Positions 57,956 through 64,000 of a stretch of 64,000 bases of DNA are shown here, one piece after another. This DNA is from Nitrospinaceae bacterium. Its GTDB lineage: Bacteria > Nitrospinota_A > UBA7883 > JAJDBK01. Position numbers and translations under genes: made by a program. Within the stretch, counting starts at the first letter, position 1. Every line of letters begins with the position of its first letter. The DNA is taken from the NCBI GenBank assembly GCA_029261405.1, contig JAJDBK010000020.1, positions 23,215 to 87,214 of the forward strand, read 5' to 3'. The notes under the pieces are model-generated. The model was not told the DNA's origin. It searched no databases and saw only the letters and a list, made by a program, of their open reading frames with translations.

Positions 57956-58762
57956 TTACTGTTTTGGAAGGTACTTTTGGGGGTCTACAGGTTTCCGGTT
58001 TACCCTTACCTCGAAATGAAGGTGGTATCCGGTTACACGACCACTGTTTCCAACCGTCGCTACCCTGTCTCCACGCTTTACCTTCTGGCCTTTTTTTACG
58101 AGGTTTTTTTCGTTGTGAGCGTAGACTGTAATGAGGCCGCCGCTCGCTTTGACTATTACGATATTACCGTATCCTGACGGCCCCCAGCCTGCGAATATGA
58201 CTCTGCCGGAGGCGGCGGCGAGTATCGGAGTTCCTCTCGGCGCGCTAAGGTCAATGCCATCATGTTTTTTGGAACCACGAATTCCGAATCGGGACGACAC
58301 CTTGAACCGTGTAAGCGGCCATGAAAGGGACCCACGCGCCTTTGAGGGTGAACTTTTCCTGACCGCAGATTTTTTTGATATGGATTTTCGTGAACTGGTG
58401 GTTCTCTCCTTTCCACGCGGCAGGTAAAGCTTGCGTCCCAATGAAAGTTTTGTGGCGTCTTTGATTCTGTTAGCTTTTTTAAGATCATTCAGGGAGACGC
58501 TGTAACTTTTGGCGATGCTGTAGAGGGTGTCACCTTTCCTGACGGTGTGATACCGGGCGCCAGAAGCGCTCCTCACCTTTTTGCTTTTTACAGGCGCGGT
58601 GTAATTTGAGCCGGATCGGTCGTAGGTCGGTTTTCTTATAGAATCCGCGTTGGCGCAAGTGGAGAGAAAAATCGCCATTGCCATCAGGAGTAACAATCCG
58701 CCCCTACGCCCCGGCTTAAGGGCGAATTGGCGTGACTGACCGTTAACTGTAAGCGCTTTCAA
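57956..58762 (-). CDS. LysM and M23 peptidase lipoprotein (NlpD/EnvC type)
   Basis: The 268 residues have a TTG start, a basic region and hydrophobic signal with lipobox-like LSTC (about residue 36), and a LysM peptidoglycan-binding domain (about 70-115: YHTVRKGDTLYSIAKSYSV). A Ser/Lys linker leads to an M23 peptidase domain with HDGIDLSAPRG and HLHFEVR. Both zinc-binding motifs look intact, so it may be an active endopeptidase rather than an amidase activator. It overlaps the upstream LOG-like gene by 20 nt and ends a five-gene minus-strand run. Confidence 0.9.
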   Translation of the reverse strand: MKALTVNGQSRQFALKPGRRGGLLLLMAMAIFLSTCANADSIRKPTYDRSGSNYTAPVKSKKVRSASGARYHTVRKGDTLYSIAKSYSVSLNDLKKANRIKDATKLSLGRKLYLPRGKERTTSSRKSISKKSAVRKSSPSKARGSLSWPLTRFKVSSRFGIRGSKKHDGIDLSAPRGTPILAAASGRVIFAGWGPSGYGNIVIVKASGGLITVYAHNEKNLVKKGQKVKRGDRVATVGNSGRVTGYHLHFEVRVNRKPVDPQKYLPKQ

Positions 58763-59204
58763 GAATCAAAAATACCTTATCTACAGCCTCTTCCGGAGTT
58801 TTGACAGGTATCACTCCGTCAATACCGCTCCATCCCCCGATGGAGACTACCGGTTTTCCCATCTTGAGAGACAAGGCGATCTCCGACAAAGAGCCGTACT
58901 CTCCTGCGATAGCGATAAGAGCCTGGGCGGTGTTGGCGATAATGGCGTTTCGCGCATGCCCCATCCCTGTTACAACGGGAATGGAGATATACTCGTTACA
59001 TTCATTTCTATCCGATCCGGGAAGGATTCCTACGGTAAGACCACCTGCCGCCTGCGCTCCTTTGGCCGAGGCTGACATCACTCCACCAAGTCCTCCGCAT
59101 ACAAGGACAGCTTTCCTCTCCGCGACAAGTTTTCCTACCTGTTCGGCTGTACGAGAAACCTCTTCATTGCACGAGCCTGCGCCTATTACGCCGATAACGG
59201 TCAT
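58743..59204 (-). CDS. TIGR00725/LOG-like Rossmann protein
   Basis: From ATG 59204 (GGGGAAG 10 nt upstream) the protein has about 153 residues. It begins TVIGVIGAGSCN and contains VCGGLGGVMSASAKGAQ and TVGILPG, typical of the lysine-decarboxylase-like (LOG) superfamily. The members best studied release cytokinins or nucleotides from nucleoside monophosphates; the substrate of this subgroup is not known. It is tightly packed between the ferritin-like and M23 genes. Confidence 0.85.
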   Translation of the reverse strand: MTVIGVIGAGSCNEEVSRTAEQVGKLVAERKAVLVCGGLGGVMSASAKGAQAAGGLTVGILPGSDRNECNEYISIPVVTGMGHARNAIIANTAQALIAIAGEYGSLSEIALSLKMGKPVVSIGGWSGIDGVIPVKTPEEAVDKVFLILESAYS

Positions 59205-59209
59205 TGCAG

Positions 59210-59461
59210 TCAAACTTCCCCGTCGTTGCCCTTCATAACCTTGAGGCCGAGCCGCTTTTTAATCTCGTAATACCGCTTTTTCAGGACTTTCTCATGTTCC
59301 ATCTCATCTATTACAAGTTGCCTGAACAGCTCTCTGGTCTCTTCGTCCTTAGCTATCTTCATACCATAGTTGTAACGCTGACACGAAGCCTGTTCGTCGA
59401 GAATCGACTCCTCCAGAATCCTGAGAAGCCGTTCTTCAGTATATTCCGCCTGGTCGTTCAC
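59210..59461 (-). CDS. Small ferritin-like (rubrerythrin-type) protein
   Basis: The 83 residues form one helical hairpin: ILDEQASCQRYNYGMKIAKDEE and LFRQLVIDEMEHEKVLKKRY. The second carries an E-x-x-H metal ligand pair, as in half of a rubrerythrin four-helix bundle. Two copies would be needed to make a di-iron site. It starts at GTG. A rubredoxin (8961) and a [2Fe-2S] ferredoxin (60641) are also encoded in this window. A role in peroxide defence is inferred, not shown. Confidence 0.7.
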   Translation of the reverse strand: MNDQAEYTEERLLRILEESILDEQASCQRYNYGMKIAKDEETRELFRQLVIDEMEHEKVLKKRYYEIKKRLGLKVMKGNDGEV

Positions 59462-59485
59462 AATATTTCCCTTCTTCTCTGGCTG

Positions 59486-60628
59486 TCAAACTCTTGTTGA
59501 CGGGTCGAATAATCTTCTATGTTCTTCAAACGCATACCGGTCTGTCATACCTGCGATGTAGTCACAGATCATCCGGTACTTCCCCTCACTCCCGGTCTTG
59601 GCGTATACATGGGGGGGTAGCAACTGAGGTCTCCGCTCGTAAGTTGCAAAAAGATCCTCAATCACCTTGCATACTTTCTCTTCCATCAGTATCACCTTGT
59701 AGCTGGTATACATATTCTTGTGCAGGAATCTCTTAAGCTCCGCCTGATCTTTTTTCATCGAATCGGAAAACCTGACTACAGGCAAAAGGTTGGCTCTGGC
59801 TTTATCGGGGTCCGATATCTGGTACGCTGTAACAGCTTTTTCAGTCTCGTCTATAACGTCTCCCACCTGCGCGTTTATGATCTTTCTGATCGCAAGGCTT
59901 TTCGCAAGTTTGGGTGTGGACGACTCCGACGCGGGTGAATAGAAGCGACGCCAGAGCGCGACCTCATCCATAGACGCAATGGTCATCAGGCCGGAGGTAA
60001 TGCCGTCATCAAGGTCATGGCTGTTATAGGCTATGGAATCAGCGATATCGGCGACCTGCGCCTCCATAGACGCCTGGGGCAGTTTGGAAAACTCCACAAC
60101 TTCATCGGCGCCCGAGTTTTTGGAGTGTTTTGCTATCGCCTCCCTTACTTCCCATGTAAGGTTAAGCCCGCGAAAACCGGTGTATGCGTGTTCTATATGA
60201 TCGACAATTCTGAGGGAGTGAGCGTTATGTTCAAACTGGCCGTTATCGCCCATAAGCCGGTTTAGCGTATGCTGGCCCGAGTGGCCGAAAGGCGGATGCC
60301 CCAGATCGTGCGACAATGCGATAGCCTCGCAAAGATCCTCGTTAAGACCCAGCGCCCTTGCTATGGTGCGGGCTATCTGGGCCACTTCCATGGTGTGGGT
60401 CAGGCGAGTGCGATAGTGGTCCCCCTCGTGGTAAACAAAGACCTGGGTCTTATACTCAAGCCTGCGAAACGCCGACGAGTGGATTATCCGGTCCCGATCC
60501 CGCATGAAGTCGGTCCGGTAGGCGTGCTGATCCTCATGGTGGCGCCTACCCCTGGACCGACCGCTTTTCTGGGCGTAACAGGCCAGGTGATCTTCCTCCG
60601 CCTTTTCCGCTTCCGCCCGGGTTTTCAA
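59486..60628 (-). CDS. dgt: dGTPase-like deoxynucleoside triphosphate triphosphohydrolase
   Basis: The enzyme releases triphosphate from dNTPs, trimming dNTP pools. Its 380 residues show the HD metal site in TRLTHTMEVAQIARTIAR (first His), ALSHDLGHPPFGHSG (His-Asp), and a later DIADSIAYNSHDLDDGI (Asp). The start is TTG; the next ATG would remove conserved N-terminal residues. Gene order ferredoxin-dgt is a 12-nt gap. Confidence 0.93.
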   Translation of the reverse strand: MKTRAEAEKAEEDHLACYAQKSGRSRGRRHHEDQHAYRTDFMRDRDRIIHSSAFRRLEYKTQVFVYHEGDHYRTRLTHTMEVAQIARTIARALGLNEDLCEAIALSHDLGHPPFGHSGQHTLNRLMGDNGQFEHNAHSLRIVDHIEHAYTGFRGLNLTWEVREAIAKHSKNSGADEVVEFSKLPQASMEAQVADIADSIAYNSHDLDDGITSGLMTIASMDEVALWRRFYSPASESSTPKLAKSLAIRKIINAQVGDVIDETEKAVTAYQISDPDKARANLLPVVRFSDSMKKDQAELKRFLHKNMYTSYKVILMEEKVCKVIEDLFATYERRPQLLPPHVYAKTGSEGKYRMICDYIAGMTDRYAFEEHRRLFDPSTRV

Positions 60629-60640
60629 TAGTTGGTACCG

Positions 60641-60970
60641 CTATCCGAAAACTGCGTCCGGTAATACCAGTCGTTCCACAGGGTTCCCGCCGATAATGTG
60701 GTTTTCAAAAATCTCTTCCACATCAGCGCCCGAAACACCGCCGTACCAGACGTTGTCAGGATAGACCACCACGATAGGTCCCGCCCCGCAAGGTCCGAGG
60801 CATGATCTGACACCTGAAACCGCCACTTCAGAGAATAGTTGTTTCTGGTTTAGAATATCGGCGAACTTCTGCCAGACTTCCATAGCGTTGCGATGAGAGC
60901 AACTTCCACGGGGATGGCCTTCCGGTCGCTGGTTGGTGCAGATTAAAACATGTTTTTTCGGTTTGGGCAT
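60641..60970 (-). CDS. Thioredoxin-like [2Fe-2S] ferredoxin
   Basis: From ATG 60970 (AAGGAG upstream) the protein has 109 residues. It starts KKHVLICTNQRPEGHPRGSC and later has RSCLGPCGAGP, giving C-x12-C and C-x3-C, the cluster ligands of thioredoxin-like ferredoxins. These are common as stand-alone proteins or as hydrogenase and NADH dehydrogenase subunits. It heads the minus-strand operon of dgt, ferritin-like, LOG-like and M23 genes. Confidence 0.88.
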   Translation of the reverse strand: MPKPKKHVLICTNQRPEGHPRGSCSHRNAMEVWQKFADILNQKQLFSEVAVSGVRSCLGPCGAGPIVVVYPDNVWYGGVSGADVEEIFENHIIGGNPVERLVLPDAVFG

Positions 60971-61161
60971 TCTTGTAAAACTCCTTGTTATTATTATCTG
61001 AGCCTGGTTCAGATTGAATGACACAGTATAATCGACCACGTTTTTATCTCAAAGTTTTTCCTGAGCTTGTGTCTTTACATTTCTTTACACACCCGACATA
61101 TACCCGAAACACAAATCCTCCAGACTGTATTTGAATCATTAATTAACAAATGGAGAAAATC

Positions 61162-61716
61162 ATGGAAGAGAATAACCGGAACAGTGAAACACCTGAAAAG
61201 AAAAAATGGCTCAGACACTGCAAACATGGAACCGGGAAGAAGATTATGTTAATTGCGCTTGCCATTACGGTGGTAGCCATAGTCGCCTGTTCATTGCTGG
61301 CGCCGCGAAACAGTCACGCCGGTTTTGGCGGACCGGGGCGTTTCGGATACGCAAGTCATTTCGGTGAGGACCCGGCTTCCCACGTCAAGATCGCTGTTGA
61401 GCATATCCTCGGTCACGCCGACGCAACCGATGAACAGAAGAAAAAAGCGGAGGCGATATTGAGCGAGAATGCGGAGATGATGAAACAACGATACAATGCT
61501 TTCACCTCGCTTAAGAAAGAGACGGTGAAATTACTTACGGCTACGAATATCGACAGGGACGCGCTTGAGTCGTTGCGTAAAGAGAAAATGAAGGCAATGG
61601 ATGAAACTTCGTCCAATCTTGTCCGGGTTGTGGCCGAAATCGCAGAACTGCTGACACCGGAACAGCGAGCGAAAATCGCTGACCACCATGAAAAACGATG
61701 GGGATGCAAGTCGTAA
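61162..61716 (+). CDS. Spy/CpxP-family periplasmic protein
   Basis: From ATG 61162 (GGAG 7 nt upstream) the protein has 184 residues. One N-terminal membrane segment or signal (about 26-46: IMLIALAITVVAIVACSLL) is followed by a helical domain. An LTPEQRAKIADHHEKR stretch near the end is the LTxxQ motif of Spy/CpxP chaperones. A cytosolic His/Cys-bearing HCKHG patch precedes the membrane part. It is transcribed with the two-component genes that follow (10-nt gap), as in cpxP-cpxRA. Confidence 0.85.
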   Translation: MEENNRNSETPEKKKWLRHCKHGTGKKIMLIALAITVVAIVACSLLAPRNSHAGFGGPGRFGYASHFGEDPASHVKIAVEHILGHADATDEQKKKAEAILSENAEMMKQRYNAFTSLKKETVKLLTATNIDRDALESLRKEKMKAMDETSSNLVRVVAEIAELLTPEQRAKIADHHEKRWGCKS

Positions 61717-61726
61717 AGGAAAAACA

Positions 61727-62416
61727 ATGCCACGGTTGTTGCTGATTGAGGATGACATTCGGCAAGGGAAGATGCTCGAAGAGTTTTTTGGCTCTTCGGG
61801 CGTCAGCCTTTTTTTATGCGTAACAGGAGCCGATGGGATAGCGAAACTGAAACGGGACGATTTTGACGCTCTGATTCTCGATATCGGCCTTTCAGATATG
61901 GACGGATTTGAAGTCTGCCGGAGAGTCAGAACTTTTTCGGGAATCCCTATCCTGATGCTAACGGCTCGTGGCGAGGAGACCGACCGTATCATCGGGCTGG
62001 AGCTTGGAGCGGACGATTACCTGCCGAAACCTTTCAACCCACGGGAACTGCTGGCGCGGATAAAGGCGATCTTGCGTCGTGGAAGGGTTATTGATGAAAA
62101 CAGGGAGTCTGTGATGAAGTTCGGGGGTCTGGAGATTTCTCCCGACGAGCGGGTTGCTCGATTGCAGGGTGGACGGCTCGACCTGACCGGTTTCCAGTTC
62201 GATATTCTTCACGCTCTGGCAAAAACAGCAGGGAGGGTGATGTCGCGGGACGCGCTTATGGATGAGCTTGCTGGACATGAGCTGGATGGTTACGACCGGC
62301 GGATCGACGTTCATATTTCGCGGATAAGAGCGAAGATAGAACATGATCCGAAACAGCCGGAACGGATATTAACTGTGCGCGGAGTCGGATATGTTTTTTC
62401 AAGAGTGCAGAAATAG
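61727..62416 (+). CDS. OmpR-family response regulator
   Basis: From ATG 61727 the protein has 229 residues. A receiver domain comes first: LLLIEDDIRQGKML, phospho-acceptor Asp in LILDIGLSDMDGFE, and Lys in DYLPKPFNPREL. An OmpR-type winged-helix DNA-binding domain follows (about 130-228: IDVHISRIRAKI). An earlier in-frame ATG (61688) lies inside the upstream gene. It is paired with the histidine kinase gene, which overlaps its end by 26 nt. Confidence 0.94.
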   Translation: MPRLLLIEDDIRQGKMLEEFFGSSGVSLFLCVTGADGIAKLKRDDFDALILDIGLSDMDGFEVCRRVRTFSGIPILMLTARGEETDRIIGLELGADDYLPKPFNPRELLARIKAILRRGRVIDENRESVMKFGGLEISPDERVARLQGGRLDLTGFQFDILHALAKTAGRVMSRDALMDELAGHELDGYDRRIDVHISRIRAKIEHDPKQPERILTVRGVGYVFSRVQK

Positions 62417-63707
62417 ACCTGCGACACGCAAATGTCGAATACCTGAGCACAGGCTCTATATCCAGATCTATTTTTCGTTGGTGGCAACCATTGTCATCGT
62501 CTCTGTCATGGCGCCACTTACCTGGCATTTGTTCGGTCAGGATCATATCGAAAGCCGAATCGCCAATGGCATGACCACCGTTGTGAACAAGGTTTTTTCG
62601 GAGGAGAGTTCTGTTGAGGAGATAGAGCGGACTATAAATCAGCTAGCGGAAAGTTTTGGCGCGAACCTGACCCTCTACGGTCCGGATAATACGGTGATCG
62701 CCTCTACTTTAGCCATTCTCCCTCCCGTGGAGAGTCCGGGCTTTTACCGATGGTCGGGGGTGGGGGAGAGCGGTCCCGGGATCGCCTTTGCGCTTGCCGG
62801 AGGAAGGTCGCTTGTGGCGGGTCACGCGAAACATCCTGGAGGTACCCGCTTGTTTGTGGGGATTCTCTGCCTTCTCACAGTAGCCGGAATTTTGGCTCTG
62901 GCCGCCTATCCTATTGCGCGAAGACTTACCCGAAGACTGGAGCGGTTGCAAAGCGGTGTGGAGGAGTTAGGTGGCGGTAACCTTGCGACCAGAGTCCCCG
63001 TGGAGGGAAGTGATGAGATCGCCGAACTTGCCAGAAGTTTTAACGAATCTGTTGAACGGATAGAAAAACTGATGATGGCGCAAAAGAACGTGCTGACCAC
63101 CACCTCCCACGAGTTTCGGACACCACTTACCCGGATGCGGGTCGCCCTGGAGCTTTACTCCGAAAACCCCCGACAAGAGCTGAAGGACGAATTGTTACAG
63201 GACATCGAAGAGCTTGACAACATGGTGGAGGAGATACTGACAGCCAGCCGACTTGACGCGACAACCACGATTGTAAACTCGGAAGAGGTCGATCTGCTTG
63301 CTCTGATAGCCGAAGAAGGTTCGAGGTGTGGAGCGGAGATTACTGGAGAATCGGTGGTTATTAATGGAGACCAATCCCTCTTGCGCAGGCTTGTACGGAA
63401 CCTGCTTGAGAACGCAAACCGGTATGGCGGCGGGGAGATAAAAGCGTCCACGGTTATCGATAATGGAAACGCACTGATAAGAATCTGCGATAAGGGAATC
63501 GGTGTGTCAGAAGAGGATCGGGAGCGTATTTTCGAGCCGTTCTACAGACCCGCCGGACACACTGAAGGCGCAAAAGGAGGAGTAGGTTTCGGACTGGCGC
63601 TCGTTAAACGGATAGCGGAACTGCACGATGGATCGGTACGGTGTGTTCCGGGGGTAGGTGGCGGCGCCTGTTTTGAAGTCAGATTAGCGATGAATCTTTC
63701 TGGTTGA
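62391..63707 (+). CDS. Sensor histidine kinase (CpxA-like architecture)
   Basis: The 438 residues show two membrane helices (about 27-48 and 155-180) around a short periplasmic sensor (about 50-150). A HAMP linker (about 180-232), HisKA with the phospho-accepting His in TTTSHEFRTPLTRMR, and an ATPase domain (GVGFGLALVKRI) follow. It begins inside the regulator gene. With the Spy/CpxP protein and OmpR-type regulator it makes an envelope-stress type system, a match by layout only. Confidence 0.92.
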   Translation: MFFQECRNRPATRKCRIPEHRLYIQIYFSLVATIVIVSVMAPLTWHLFGQDHIESRIANGMTTVVNKVFSEESSVEEIERTINQLAESFGANLTLYGPDNTVIASTLAILPPVESPGFYRWSGVGESGPGIAFALAGGRSLVAGHAKHPGGTRLFVGILCLLTVAGILALAAYPIARRLTRRLERLQSGVEELGGGNLATRVPVEGSDEIAELARSFNESVERIEKLMMAQKNVLTTTSHEFRTPLTRMRVALELYSENPRQELKDELLQDIEELDNMVEEILTASRLDATTTIVNSEEVDLLALIAEEGSRCGAEITGESVVINGDQSLLRRLVRNLLENANRYGGGEIKASTVIDNGNALIRICDKGIGVSEEDRERIFEPFYRPAGHTEGAKGGVGFGLALVKRIAELHDGSVRCVPGVGGGACFEVRLAMNLSG

Positions 63708-63780
63708 TATGGAAGGTTCAATATCAAAATATAAGACCTGACCCCATTTCGCCATTATGAAAGCATCTTAAAAAAAACAT

Positions 63781-64000
63781 GAGAGTGTGCCAAAGTTAGT
63801 TGAAACTGGAAGCGTCCTCCGTTCTCTGGTAAATCTTTAAGTTGAGAATACTTGAAGAGAAACCATGAGAAGGAGACCACTGATGTCAAAGATGCTACAG
63901 ATTACGGGAAACCGCAAGAAGTCAAAGAAGATGGGAGAGCCATCGATCATCAACCGCGAAGATGAAGATATAGAATCAATGGACGTGGACAGCCGTCTTG
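63781..64000 (+). mobile_element. Left end of a probable IS256-family insertion sequence
   Basis: From about 63781 the sequence GAGAGTGTGCCAAAGTTAG looks like the terminal repeat of an IS256-type element, and a transposase-like reading frame opens 100 nt later. The other end is beyond the window, so ends, target duplication and completeness cannot be seen. The gap from 63708 to 63780 holds no gene. Confidence 0.5.
63883..64000 (+). CDS. Transposase N-terminus, IS256 (mutator) type, cut by the window edge
   Basis: The frame is open from ATG 63883 to the last base (39 codons). AGGAG lies about 10 nt upstream. The residues end NREDEDIESMDVDSRL, similar to the N-terminal region of IS256-family transposases just before the first conserved block. 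The catalytic DDE residues would lie outside. Confidence 0.55.
   Translation, partial: MSKMLQITGNRKKSKKMGEPSIINREDEDIESMDVDSRL

Overview
The window is ordinary chromosomal DNA of a Gram-negative bacterium, densely packed with genes and with roughly balanced base composition by eye. An outer-membrane secretin (PilQ), a type IV pilus assembly operon, LapB, several lipoproteins and an M23/LysM cell-separation-type peptidase all point to two membranes. A YpdA-type disulfide reductase, a c-type haem sensor kinase, small iron-sulfur and rubredoxin proteins and the gene orders fit an uncultured deltaproteobacterial, Nitrospinota or similar lineage. No rRNA or tRNA is present to settle this. GGCGCC is strikingly common outside the pilus region.

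Layout. 1-7.3 kb: the end of an NfeD protein, a small inverted-repeat element, then a minus-strand cluster (sugar nucleotidyltransferase, TPR membrane protein, zinc-ribbon/TPR site-2 protease, zinc-ribbon/B-box/RDD/beta-propeller protein) that I cannot match to a described system. 7.4-13.6 kb: ychF and a GNAT acetyltransferase; on the minus strand leuS, a fibronectin-III protein and a rubredoxin too small for most gene callers. 13.6-18.4 kb: a hybrid histidine kinase with an HPt protein, and a GAF/degenerate-GGDEF protein overlapping mreB. 18.4-19.75 kb is the only large non-coding stretch. It holds a broken IS110 element with a possible guide-RNA leader, two related 57-58 bp repeats and a short tandem repeat, and ends at an orphan vsr gene.

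20.2-29.6 kb: a phosphoesterase, then an XRE regulator and pilMNOPQ, followed by two Ig-like lipoproteins around aroB. prfB (29.65 kb) carries the classic +1 frameshift at CTT TGA C and may be leaderless. A haem-binding histidine kinase runs divergently from a long plus-strand run: trpG-trpD-proB-proA-nadD-rsfS-dksA-like-lapB. After a minus-strand ypdA-like gene comes glyS-ppdK-ribD-ribE-ribBA-ribH-nusB-phosphoesterase-holA and a SulP/STAS/cNMP transporter. 54-61 kb: amidase, coiled-coil protein, acpS, mdh, and a minus-strand operon of ferredoxin, dgt, ferritin-like protein, LOG-like protein and M23 peptidase. 61-63.7 kb: a Spy/CpxP-like protein with its own response regulator and kinase. The window ends in the first bases of an apparent IS256-family element.

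Most genes are housekeeping. The less ordinary material is the 1.1-7.3 kb zinc/TPR/protease cluster, the inactive GGDEF protein coupled to mreB, the PilP with an extra domain, the IS110 remnant and its repeats, and the small inverted-repeat element after nfeD.
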